NCBI RefSeq assembly: GCF_947255005.1
Contig: NZ_CAMYFI010000052.1
Span: 1-15,844 of the forward strand
Direction of reading: 5' to 3'
Length of the DNA stretch: 15,844 bases
Source: an uncultured Tessaracoccus sp.
GTDB taxonomy: Bacteria; Actinomycetota; Actinomycetes; Propionibacteriales; Propionibacteriaceae
Within the stretch, counting starts at the first letter, position 1, and the number at the start of each line of letters is the position of its first letter. This document shows positions 1 through 6,830 of the stretch, piece after piece. A program made the translations under genes and the position numbers. Under the pieces are notes generated by a model. The model was not told the DNA's origin. It made no database searches and saw only the letters and a list, made by a program, of their open reading frames with translations.

Positions 1-454
1 CGGGGAGCTCGCGTGGAGTGGTGCCGGTGGCGAGGAGCACGACGTCGGCGTCGAGCGCCGTTTCGCCGGTGTCGGAGTTGACGATCACGCGCTCGGCTCC
101 GTCGAGGCGCCCGGTGCCGTCGACGATGGTGATGCCCTCGGCTTCCAGCCGGGCGCGGATGTCGTACGACTGCGCCCGAGCGAGCGCCAGAATGCGACGG
201 TTCACTTCGGCGAAGTCGACGTTCACCGCGTCGGAGCCGCCGTCGATGCGTAGCCCAAGTTCCTTGGCGTTCTCGATGCGGAAGAGCACTTCGGCGGTTG
301 CGATGAGGGTTTTGGAGGGGACGCAGTCGGTGAGCACCGCTGCTCCGCCGAGGCCCGTGCGCTCCACGAGCGTTACCTCTCCCCCCAGCTGGCGCCCCAC
401 GAGCGCCGCTTCATATCCGCCTGGTCCGCCGCCGATGATCACAACCTTGGTCAC
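1..454 (-). CDS. lpdA: NAD(P)H-quinone dehydrogenase, LpdA-type flavoprotein (N-terminal part, runs off the left edge)
   Basis: This is the first 151 codons of a flavoprotein disulfide reductase family protein, translated from the minus strand starting at a GTG (452-454). An FAD-binding dinucleotide fold opens the protein, with a GGGPGG loop at residues 8-13. The redox segment reads GGAAVLTDCVPSK: Cys44 is kept, but the position of the first disulfide cysteine in true lipoamide dehydrogenases (GGTCxxxxC) is Ala39. M. tuberculosis LpdA (Rv3303c) has the same change and acts as an NAD(P)H:quinone reductase, not a lipoamide dehydrogenase, so I infer that function here. The visible part ends near an ATG-type motif (LLATGTTPRELP). 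A weak Shine-Dalgarno (AAGGA) lies just upstream of the GTG; the overlapping ATG reads into a stop after three codons. The gene is divergent from punA across a 339-bp gap. Confidence 0.88.
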   Translation of the reverse strand, partial: MTKVVIIGGGPGGYEAALVGRQLGGEVTLVERTGLGGAAVLTDCVPSKTLIATAEVLFRIENAKELGLRIDGGSDAVNVDFAEVNRRILALARAQSYDIRARLEAEGITIVDGTGRLDGAERVIVNSDTGETALDADVVLLATGTTPRELP

Positions 455-566
455 GCCCCCATCCTTGCATACCCAGCGCCTGTCGGCAGCGAAACGAGTG
501 CCCCGCGCCTGCGTCGTGCTGACGCCCTTGCCCGTCGCTGCACCGCCCCCCCGCCCCGCCCTGCCT

Positions 567-689
567 GGGCAGGTGCGACCTGTGCGGCAACTGAGCGGAT
601 CAAGTGTCACCTGCTTCCCGAAGGCGCCTCGTCGCAGCTAGGCAGGTGACACCTGTTCCGGAACAGAGCCGCACAGGTTACGTCTGCCC
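567..689. repeat. 123-bp nested imperfect palindrome between lpdA and punA
   Basis: Two 48-nt arms (567-614 and 642-689) are inverted copies around one axis at base 628. Pairing blocks are GGGCAG/CTGCCC (567-572 with 684-689), ACCTGTGCGGC and its complement (578-588 with 668-678), and a 19-nt block with two mismatches (596-614 with 642-660) whose innermost 11 bases pair perfectly. The unpaired stretches between blocks are equal in length on both sides (5/5 and 7/7 nt), so the blocks stay in register. The central spacer is 27 nt (615-641). The rest of the 455-793 gap is GC-rich DNA with no gene I can support. Both flanking genes read away from it, so a simple terminator role is unlikely. Function unknown. 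Confidence 0.7.
643..666. promoter_or_regulatory. Two abutting perfect palindromes, candidate operator
   Basis: CAGGTGACACCTG (643-655, 13 bp around a central A) is followed, sharing three bases, by CTGTTCCGGAACAG (653-666, 14 bp). Both are perfect dyads of the kind bound by dimeric repressors. They sit in the right arm of the larger palindrome, about 190 bp from the lpdA start and 130 bp from the punA start. I do not recognise either as the site of a named regulator, and the assignment as an operator is inference. Confidence 0.3.
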
Positions 690-780
690 GGCGGGGGGGT
701 ACGCCTGCCGGACGGGGTCAGCGTCGGGCGGCCGACGGCGGCTACAAGAGCGCGCGGGTGCGGACCTCCTCGGTGGCTCG

Positions 781-786
781 TAGACT
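781..786 (+). promoter_or_regulatory. punA -10 box (TAGACT), leaderless promoter
   Basis: TAGACT fits the actinobacterial TANNNT -10 consensus and ends 7 nt before the ATG at 794, which puts the expected transcription start at the A of the start codon. No Shine-Dalgarno sequence precedes that ATG. This supports the 794 start over the in-frame upstream GTG at 758. Confidence 0.6.
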
Positions 787-793
787 GGCTGAC

Positions 794-1588
794 ATGACGC
801 AAACCCCGGAAGAACTTGCCCGCGCAGCAGCGCAACACCTCAGCACCCTCGTCCCGACGATCGACCTCGCCCTGGTGCTGGGGTCGGGCTGGTCGAGCGG
901 CGCCGACCAGCTGGGCGAAACCATCGCCGAAGTGGAACTGGCGACGGTGCCCGGTTTCGCAAAACCCGTTGTCAGCGGCCACGGTGGCGCGCTGCGCATT
1001 GTGCGCACGGCTGGCGACAAGACCGCCGCAGTGTTCACCGGCCGCACCCACTACTACGAAGGCCGCGGCGTCGCCCCCGTCGTGCACGGCGTGCGCACCG
1101 CCGCGAGCTGGGGCGCCAAGCAGATCGTGCTCACCAACGGATGCGGCGGCCTCAACCCCGACTGGGCGCCGGGCACCGTCGTACTCATTAGGGACCACAT
1201 CAATCTCACCGGCGACACCCCGCTCATCGGCGCCACTTTCGTCGACATGACCGAGGCCTACTCCCAGCGCCTGCGCGACGTGGCCCACAGCGTCGACGCA
1301 TCCCTGCCCGAGGGCGTGTACGTGCAGTTCCGTGGCCCCCAGTACGAAACCCCCGCGGAGGTGAAGATGGCAGGCATCTTGGGAGGCGACCTCGTCGGCA
1401 TGTCGACGGCGCTCGAAACCCTCGCCGCACGTGAGGCGGGGCTCGAGGTGCTCGGGCTGTCGCTAGTCACTAATGCCGCAGCCGGGATGAGCGGCGACAA
1501 CCTCAACCACGCCGAAGTGCTGCAGGCCGGCAAGGACGCGGGCCCCCGCCTGGCATCGCTACTCAGCGGCATCGTCGCCGCGCTCTAG
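794..1588 (+). CDS. punA: Purine-nucleoside phosphorylase (trimeric PNP family)
   Basis: This 264-residue protein has the length and motifs of trimeric purine nucleoside phosphorylases. They split (deoxy)inosine or (deoxy)guanosine with phosphate into free base and (deoxy)ribose-1-phosphate in the cytoplasm. Family motifs in order are the phosphate loop LGSGWS (29-34) and SGHGG with His63, GRTHYYEG (83-90; Arg84 and His86 in the phosphate site), the TNGCGG turn (114-119), FRGPQYETPAE with the base-contacting Glu (179-189), GMST (202-205) and the base-binding TN (226-227). An in-frame GTG at 758 would add 12 residues, but the promoter geometry favours 794. The stop is followed by an SD and the mutase start 8 bp later, so the two genes are almost certainly one operon. 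The mutase may process the sugar phosphate released here. Confidence 0.93.
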   Translation: MTQTPEELARAAAQHLSTLVPTIDLALVLGSGWSSGADQLGETIAEVELATVPGFAKPVVSGHGGALRIVRTAGDKTAAVFTGRTHYYEGRGVAPVVHGVRTAASWGAKQIVLTNGCGGLNPDWAPGTVVLIRDHINLTGDTPLIGATFVDMTEAYSQRLRDVAHSVDASLPEGVYVQFRGPQYETPAEVKMAGILGGDLVGMSTALETLAAREAGLEVLGLSLVTNAAAGMSGDNLNHAEVLQAGKDAGPRLASLLSGIVAAL

Positions 1589-1596
1589 GAGGAACC

Positions 1597-3252
1597 ATGT
1601 CCATTATCGATGACGCCATCGCCTGGCGCGACGCCGACTTCGATCCCGACACACGAACCGAGCTCGCCGATCTGATCACCAGAAGCGAGTCCCGCGACTC
1701 CGACACCGCGCGCCCCGCGCTGGAAGCCATCGAGAGCGCCTTTGGCGGCACGCTCCAGTTCGGCACCGCCGGGCTCAGGGGCCGGCTCGGCCCCGGCCCC
1801 GCTCGCATGAACCGCGTCGTCGTGACGCGGGCGGCCGCCGGCTTCGCCCGCTGGCTCCAAGGTGAGGGCATCACGTCCGGGAGGGTCATCGTCGGATACG
1901 ACGCCCGGCACAAGTCAGCCGACTTCGCCCTCGACACCGCGCAAATCTTCGCCGGAGCAGGCTTCGATGTGCTCCTCACCGACGAGCCCACCCCCACCCC
2001 ACTCATCGCCTACGGTATCCAGCACTACGGCTGTGTGGCCGGCATCGTCGTCACGGCCTCACACAACCCGCCGCAGGACAACGGTTATAAGGTGTACCTG
2101 GGCGACGGCTCGCAGATCGTGCCACCCGTCGACGGCCACATTGCCGCTCGCATCGCAGAGGTTGCGACGGAAGACCTCGCCGCACTCCCCCGCAGCGACG
2201 AACGAACCATCATCGGCGACGATCTCCGTGACGCCTACGTCGCCCGCCTGCGGGAATTCGTCGGCGCAGACGCCCCGACGGACGTCCGCTGGGTGCACAC
2301 CTCGATGCATGGTGTCGGCGCCCGCATCATCCGACAAGCCGCGCGCACCCTCGGGTTTCCGAAGCCCATCGAGGTATCCGAGCAGTCCAAACCCGACCCC
2401 GATTTCCCCACCGTCTCATTCCCAAACCCCGAGGAACCAGGTGCGATCGATCTGGCGCTCGCCCTCGCCCGCCACGCCGAGGCGGACGTCGTCATCGCCA
2501 ACGACCCCGACGCCGACCGCTGCGCCGTAGCGACGAAAATGGACGGCGATTGGCGGATGCTCACCGGCGATGAGCTGGGCACGCTACTCGGCGACGACGC
2601 CATCCGCCGCGACGTTCCCGGAACGCTAGCGAACTCCGTCGTGAGCTCTACGCTGCTGCGAACCATGGCACGCGATGCCGGACGCGAACACCAGACCACC
2701 CTCACCGGATTCAAGTGGATAGGACGCGTACCGAACCTCGCGTTCGGATACGAGGAGGCCATCGGCTACTGCTGCGACCCGAAGGCAGTGCCTGACAAGG
2801 ACGGCATCTCCGCAGCCATGACTGTGCTGCGCATCACCGCCGAGCTCAAGGCGGAGGGCAAGACCATCCAGAACCGGCTCGACGACATCGCGCGCCACTA
2901 CGGCGTCTACGCCACCTCCCAGCTCGCGGTTCGAGTGGCTGATCTGTCGATCATCGCCCAAGCCATGGCGAAGCTGCGCAGCAACCCGCCCACGACGCTG
3001 CTCGACGAGCCCGTCACCGTCGTGGATTTGCTGCCAGGATCGCCTGAGCTGCCGCCGACCGACGCGATCGAGCTCACCGGCGAGCGCGTGCACGTCGTCG
3101 CCCGCCCGAGCGGGACGGAGCCCAAGCTGAAGTGCTACCTCGAGGCGCGCATGGAGCCCGCCGACGACGTAAGCCGCTCCCGTGAAGCAGCCACCGACCT
3201 GCTCAGGCGCCTGCGCGAGGAGATGGCGGAGGCCCTGGGCATCGAGGAGTGA
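1597..3252 (+). CDS. pmmB: Phosphomannomutase/phosphopentomutase-family phosphosugar mutase
   Basis: This 551-residue alpha-D-phosphohexomutase superfamily enzyme is the usual length for the PgcA/PmmB subgroup. All four active-site segments are present: the phosphoserine loop TASHNP with catalytic Ser155, the Mg-binding loop NDPDADR (302-308), the sugar-recognition loop GYEEAIGY (384-391) and the C-terminal phosphate-binding loop RPSGTEPK (503-510). The enzyme moves phosphate between C1 and C6 (or C5) of a sugar in the cytoplasm. The strong GGAGGA ribosome site just before the ATG fits an operon-internal gene. Placement directly behind a nucleoside phosphorylase suggests that pentose-1-phosphate could be a physiological substrate alongside hexose phosphates; sequence alone does not settle this. 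M. tuberculosis has the same gene pair (Rv3307-Rv3308). A perfect 22-bp inverted repeat begins 13 bp after the stop. Confidence 0.9.
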   Translation: MSIIDDAIAWRDADFDPDTRTELADLITRSESRDSDTARPALEAIESAFGGTLQFGTAGLRGRLGPGPARMNRVVVTRAAAGFARWLQGEGITSGRVIVGYDARHKSADFALDTAQIFAGAGFDVLLTDEPTPTPLIAYGIQHYGCVAGIVVTASHNPPQDNGYKVYLGDGSQIVPPVDGHIAARIAEVATEDLAALPRSDERTIIGDDLRDAYVARLREFVGADAPTDVRWVHTSMHGVGARIIRQAARTLGFPKPIEVSEQSKPDPDFPTVSFPNPEEPGAIDLALALARHAEADVVIANDPDADRCAVATKMDGDWRMLTGDELGTLLGDDAIRRDVPGTLANSVVSSTLLRTMARDAGREHQTTLTGFKWIGRVPNLAFGYEEAIGYCCDPKAVPDKDGISAAMTVLRITAELKAEGKTIQNRLDDIARHYGVYATSQLAVRVADLSIIAQAMAKLRSNPPTTLLDEPVTVVDLLPGSPELPPTDAIELTGERVHVVARPSGTEPKLKCYLEARMEPADDVSRSREAATDLLRRLREEMAEALGIEE

Positions 3253-3264
3253 TCTCCCGGTTGC

Positions 3265-3339
3265 TCGACTGAGCGCACACCAGATGGCAATAATCGCCCT
3301 ACCAGGGCCCAAACTCGCATCTGGTGTGCGCTCAGTCGA
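3265..3339. repeat. 75-bp element with perfect 22-bp inverted arms (possible terminator)
   Basis: The arms at 3265-3286 and 3318-3339 are exact reverse complements over 22 bp (the left begins TCGACTGAGCGCACACC). The 31-nt loop holds a small second hairpin, GCCCT-ACC-AGGGC (3296-3308). It starts 13 bp after the mutase stop and ends 46 bp before the DUF2207 start. Its position fits transcription termination, but no T-tract follows and a 22-bp perfect stem is longer than a terminator needs. No target-site duplication is visible at the edges. Confidence 0.75.
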
Positions 3340-3373
3340 CGTCAGCGCTACATACCCTGACGCAGCGCCTCGG

Positions 3374-3379
3374 TAAGAT
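3374..3379 (+). promoter_or_regulatory. -10 box (TAAGAT) of the DUF2207 gene, leaderless promoter
   Basis: TAAGAT matches TANNNT and ends 6 nt before the ATG at 3386. There is no purine-rich ribosome site, so the mRNA probably begins at or next to the start codon. Confidence 0.55.
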
Positions 3380-3385
3380 TGGCCC

Positions 3386-5188
3386 ATGACGAAACGGCGG
3401 ATCTTCGCGTTGTTGGCCGGGCTCCTGGTGTTCTTCATGGCGGCGCCTGCCGCCCATGCGGAAGGCAGCACCCCGTATCGCGACATTCATGTTGACGTGC
3501 GGCTCGACGAACAAGGCACCGCCCACGTGGCCATGGAATTCACCATGGAGTTCGACCGGCGGCCGGGGCGAGGCCCCGCCCTGCAGTTTTTCACTACACA
3601 GAAGGACGGCAAGAACCCAGACGAAGAATACGTGTTCGACTTCTCCAAGCCGAGGGTCTCTTCCCCCACCGGCGCTCGAACGGACCTAGATGAGGAGCGC
3701 GGAATGCACGCGGTGGTGTGGCGGATCGGCAGCAAGGATGTGCGCTACCGCGAGCCCCAACAGTACAAACTGGAGTTCACGGTGAAGGGCATCGCCTGGG
3801 ACGACCACCCGGAATCCGGGCTCGCGGAGTTCAGCTGGCAGATATTTTCCGATCTCGACTCACGGTTCACCAACTTTGATACGACGCTGTCCGGCCCGGT
3901 GGCAGTAGAAAAAGCAGCCTGTTTCACTGGCGTCGGCAACCGGACCAAGTGCGCTGCACGCATAGATTCTGGCAAGGCTCACGTCCACGTCGACAGTGTC
4001 CCCGTCGGCCAGGGCATACAGCTCGTGGCAGGCTTCCCGAAGGGCACCTTCAATGGCGCAACCCCTAGTAAACGACGGATACCCACCCTCGGATCCAACC
4101 TTACTCCCGGTGTCGTCCCAGGTGCGACAGCCGGTGGCCTCGCCGCCGTCGCGGCCATCGGCACCTGGGTGATGGGACGGCGCGCGAAGCGTGACCTCGT
4201 GTACCTCGGGCTCACCCCCGGCCTAGCGCCGGCGGAGGGCGAGGACGCTCCTGTCGGGCTCAGAAACACGAGCAAGATTCCTGTCGCGGTGCAATTCCAG
4301 CCGCCGGCGGACGCCACGCCTGGCGAGATCGGCACACTCATCGACGCGACAGCGGACAGCATCGACGTGTCCGCCACCATCATCGATCTCGCCGTGCGCG
4401 GCTATATCCAGATCATCCCCAGCCCGAGCGGCAAGGAGTTCACGCTGCGTGCACTGGGCAAGAGCACCAAGGGGCTGCGCCCCTTCGAACGCTCCCTGCT
4501 CGGCACTATTTTCCGAGGCCAGCCGACGCGCTCCACGCAGGATTTACGCGACGAGCGCTTCCACGACGTCGTGGCCCAAGCACGCGCCGGCCTGTACAAC
4601 GCGATGACAGCGAACAAGTGGTTCGTGCAGGATCCGCGAACGAGCGGCGCGAAGAAGGCTTCACTCGGTGGCGTCATCGCGCTCGCCGGGGCAGGGCTCG
4701 GATGGTTACTGTTTGAGCGTTCCTTGGCACTGCTCGGGCTGCCGCTAGTTGTGCTGGGCATCGGCTTGGTGTTCGTGGGAATGACCAGTAAGCGCCGCAC
4801 TGCACGCGGCTCGGCGATGCTGCAGCAAGCGCGCGGCTTCGAGTTGTACCTGCGCACCGCCGAGGCCGATCAGATCAAGTTCGAGGAAGGCATCGACGTC
4901 TTCAGCCGGTACCTTCCCTTCGCCATGGTCTTCGGGACGGCGGACCGCTGGGCAACAACGTTCGAGCAGCTTGAGCGCGAAGGCCGCTACCGCGCTGATC
5001 GGAGTTGGATTGCCGGTGATGCTCCCTACGACGTGTGGTTCTACAGCTCGATGGCCAACAGCTTTGCCAGCTCGTTCTCTGAATCTGTGAACGCCGCCTC
5101 CGCGGCCCACGCGAGCGTGAGCTCGTCTGGCGGTTCCGGGTTCAGCGGCGGCGGTGGCTTCGGTGGTGGTAGCGCCGGCTCGTGGTGA
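3386..5188 (+). CDS. DUF2207-type predicted membrane protein with signal peptide and Gly-rich tail
   Basis: This 600-residue protein begins with a signal peptide (charged MTKRR, hydrophobic core 6-20, probable cleavage after AHA at residue 25). An extracellular domain of about 210 residues follows, with two cysteines (179 and 189) close enough to form a disulfide. A transmembrane segment lies at about 242-264 and is followed by the basic run GRRAKR. A long cytoplasmic part carries a hydrophobic pair at about 426-443 and 447-467. The protein ends in a Ser/Gly tail (about 579-600). Signal peptide, paired helices and a C-terminal glycine-rich tail are the usual DUF2207 (YciQ-like) layout. The family's function is unknown to me and nothing here reveals a substrate. 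The gene looks monocistronic: a long inverted repeat lies before it and a repeat block after it. Confidence 0.82.
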   Translation: MTKRRIFALLAGLLVFFMAAPAAHAEGSTPYRDIHVDVRLDEQGTAHVAMEFTMEFDRRPGRGPALQFFTTQKDGKNPDEEYVFDFSKPRVSSPTGARTDLDEERGMHAVVWRIGSKDVRYREPQQYKLEFTVKGIAWDDHPESGLAEFSWQIFSDLDSRFTNFDTTLSGPVAVEKAACFTGVGNRTKCAARIDSGKAHVHVDSVPVGQGIQLVAGFPKGTFNGATPSKRRIPTLGSNLTPGVVPGATAGGLAAVAAIGTWVMGRRAKRDLVYLGLTPGLAPAEGEDAPVGLRNTSKIPVAVQFQPPADATPGEIGTLIDATADSIDVSATIIDLAVRGYIQIIPSPSGKEFTLRALGKSTKGLRPFERSLLGTIFRGQPTRSTQDLRDERFHDVVAQARAGLYNAMTANKWFVQDPRTSGAKKASLGGVIALAGAGLGWLLFERSLALLGLPLVVLGIGLVFVGMTSKRRTARGSAMLQQARGFELYLRTAEADQIKFEEGIDVFSRYLPFAMVFGTADRWATTFEQLEREGRYRADRSWIAGDAPYDVWFYSSMANSFASSFSESVNAASAAHASVSSSGGSGFSGGGGFGGGSAGSW

Positions 5189-5203
5189 GGTAGACCTCCT
5201 TGA

Positions 5204-5244
5204 GATCGTTTCGAGACGACCGCTTCGCGGTCTCCTCAACGATC
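5204..5244. repeat. Imperfect 41-bp palindrome of an extragenic repeat type
   Basis: GATCGTT (5204-5210) pairs with AACGATC (5238-5244). Inside it GACCGC-TTC-GCGGTC (5218-5232) forms a tight hairpin, with GAG/CTC pairing between the two. The general form (TTTCGAGAC, GC hairpin, CTCCTCAAC) resembles a dispersed palindrome I recall from several actinobacterial genomes; that recollection is unverified. Confidence 0.55.
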
Positions 5245-5315
5245 GGGTTAGGGGTAACGCGCGGTCTCCTCAACGATCGGGCTAGGGGTAACGCGCGGTC
5301 TCCTCAACCATCGGG
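5228..5315 (+). repeat. Short tandem repeat, 34-bp unit, 2.6 copies
   Basis: Unit 1 (5228-5261) and unit 2 (5262-5295) differ at one base (T/C in GGGTTAGG versus GGGCTAGG). A third partial copy (5296-5315) keeps the first 20 bases with one change. The unit begins CGGTCTCCTCAACGATCGGG. The units directly continue the right arm of the 41-bp palindrome, as if one half of a palindromic repeat had been amplified. There are no unique spacers, so this is not CRISPR. Confidence 0.8.
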
Positions 5316-5334
5316 TGGATAGCCCCGTAAACCC

Positions 5335-5366
5335 CCTCTGACAAGGCCATCCAAAATTGTCAGAGG
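5335..5366. promoter_or_regulatory. 10-bp inverted repeat in the HNH gene promoter region
   Basis: CCTCTGACAA (5335-5344) and TTGTCAGAGG (5357-5366) are exact reverse complements separated by 12 nt. A candidate -10 box TACAGT lies at 5374-5379, so the dyad covers the expected -35 position and would be well placed for a repressor. It could also be a hairpin ending leftover transcription from the DUF2207 gene. Confidence 0.4.
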
Positions 5367-5395
5367 TGCCGTCTACAGTGTTGTACGTACCTGGG

Positions 5396-5406
5396 AAAGG
5401 AGGTGA
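5396..5406 (+). promoter_or_regulatory. Very strong Shine-Dalgarno fixing the HNH gene start
   Basis: AAAGGAGGTGA is close to a full complement of the 16S 3' end and lies about 10 nt (from the end of GGAGG) before the ATG at 5414. It favours that ATG over an in-frame TTG at 5357. It is the best ribosome site in the window, which is notable since most first genes here appear leaderless. Confidence 0.75.
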
Positions 5407-5413
5407 ACAAGGC

Positions 5414-6802
5414 ATGTTGACGGCAACCGGAATCGACGCATTACAGCTCGCGGCAGACGCGCGCCAGCAGCGCAAGCTGGCGCAAATCGCGGAGGTCGTT
5501 GGCCTCGCGCAGGCGGCAGAGGAGTACCATGTGACGCGCTCCGACGTGCAGGAAGCCGTCGAGCAGATCGCCCAGGAAGCCGCCATCACGGGGCGTCTCG
5601 GTGCTCCTGCTGTGGGTGAATTCTTCGCGCTCGAGGCCGCCGCGGTGCTGGGCGTCAGCCCCGGCGCGATGTTCATGAAGCTCCATAGCATTCTGTCGGT
5701 CAAGCATCGCCACCCCATCATGTGGCAACGCTTCCTCGCCGGCGAAATCTGGTGGTACGAGGCGGCGGAGGTCGAAGATTTGTGCAGCAGCCTCACGCTG
5801 GAGGCCGCCCGCCGCGTCGACGAGTTGGTCGACGTCGCGCGTCGCACGCTCTCTTGGTCGGCGGTCGTTCAGCGGATGCCGCACTACATTGCGCTGGCAT
5901 GCCCCGAAGAGGCACAACGCCAACAGCAGCGCCAGGCCGCACGTAGGCACGTGCGGGTGGGTAAATTTGAGCACGGCAGCGTTCACATCGACGGCCTACT
6001 CGATGCGCGCGATGCCGTCGATTTCGAGGGCGCCATCTCTGAACTCGCCAAGCGCCTTCCCGACCCCGACGATCCGCACGCGGTGTTGACAGCAGACGAG
6101 AAGCGCCAGATCCGCCGAGCTGCCGCCGTAGGCGAGCTTGCCCGTGCTGCGCTCGGGCAAGATCCGCTGCCCACGCACACGCTCGTCGTCCACCTGGACA
6201 CCACAGCTCCGGCACTGGATCCCGACGACGACGGCACCGGCTCAGCGTGGGTCGAAGGCTGGGGCTCGCTACTCAGCGAGGATCTCCCCCGCTTCCTCGT
6301 TGGTTCCAAGGTGACGGTTCGCCCCGTCGTGGATATCCGTCGCCTCGCACCTGAACACCAGCACGACCCCTCGCTGCCGCTGCGCTTCGCGATCCAACAG
6401 CGCCACCCGGTAGAGGTGTTCCCTTATGGCACTCGGCCGTCGCGGTCCTGCGATCTCGACCACGTCGAGCCCTACCGCGACGATGACACGCCCGGCCAAA
6501 CGAGGCCCAGCAACCTAGCCCCCTTGTCACGACGGGTGCATCGCGCCAAGACGTTCGGCGGTTTCGTCCTTCGTCAGCCCGCACCGGGCGCGTTCCACTG
6601 GCGCACGCCGCATGGGTGGGAGTTCATCGTCGACGATCTCGGTGTGCACCACATCACTTCACCACCCAGGCGAGTCCCAGCCGAGCCTCCTCCCGAGCCA
6701 TGGGACGCGCATCCATCTGAACCCCCGCCGCCCGATGAGCCTCCACCTCCTGAACGTGGGTTGCTCGTCGCGCTCCAACATGAGCTCTTCCCCGCTTGCT
6801 GA
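5414..6802 (+). CDS. DUF222 / 13E12-family HNH endonuclease domain protein
   Basis: This 462-residue protein has the two-part layout of the actinobacterial DUF222-HNH family. A helical DUF222-like region covers roughly residues 10-310. A C-terminal HNH nuclease motif follows: Asp-His in DLDHVEPY (His350), Asn367 in PSNLAPL, and RVHRAKT (His376). The catalytic His-Asn-His set is intact, so nuclease activity is plausible. A proline-rich tail (about 416-462) ends the protein. The family is multicopy in many actinobacteria, and its role (mobile element, defence, DNA repair) is unresolved. The start at 5414 is set by the AAAGGAGGTGA ribosome site. Upstream are the tandem repeat and a dyad; downstream, metG converges with only 28 bp between the stops and no clear terminator. 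No methyltransferase, integrase or defence partner is adjacent. Confidence 0.87.
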   Translation: MLTATGIDALQLAADARQQRKLAQIAEVVGLAQAAEEYHVTRSDVQEAVEQIAQEAAITGRLGAPAVGEFFALEAAAVLGVSPGAMFMKLHSILSVKHRHPIMWQRFLAGEIWWYEAAEVEDLCSSLTLEAARRVDELVDVARRTLSWSAVVQRMPHYIALACPEEAQRQQQRQAARRHVRVGKFEHGSVHIDGLLDARDAVDFEGAISELAKRLPDPDDPHAVLTADEKRQIRRAAAVGELARAALGQDPLPTHTLVVHLDTTAPALDPDDDGTGSAWVEGWGSLLSEDLPRFLVGSKVTVRPVVDIRRLAPEHQHDPSLPLRFAIQQRHPVEVFPYGTRPSRSCDLDHVEPYRDDDTPGQTRPSNLAPLSRRVHRAKTFGGFVLRQPAPGAFHWRTPHGWEFIVDDLGVHHITSPPRRVPAEPPPEPWDAHPSEPPPPDEPPPPERGLLVALQHELFPAC

Positions 6803-6830
6803 ACATTACTGCCTCAGCTAAGGAACCCGC

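Noticed and set aside
18..641. 207-codon plus-strand frame opposite lpdA
   Set aside because: The minus strand encodes a clear FAD-binding protein; the plus frame is Ser/Pro/Ala/Arg low-complexity text.
2626..3486. 286-codon minus-strand frame across the mutase end and the palindrome
   Set aside because: It is antisense to the mutase and reads through the inverted repeat into the next gene. It has no domain or start signal.
5228..5315. Direct repeats that could suggest a CRISPR array
   Set aside because: The 34-bp units are contiguous without unique spacers, there are under three copies, and no cas genes are nearby.
5414..6802. DUF222/HNH gene as part of a new defence system
   Set aside because: No methyltransferase, helicase, toxin or other partner gene is adjacent; the neighbours are a DUF2207 gene and metG.
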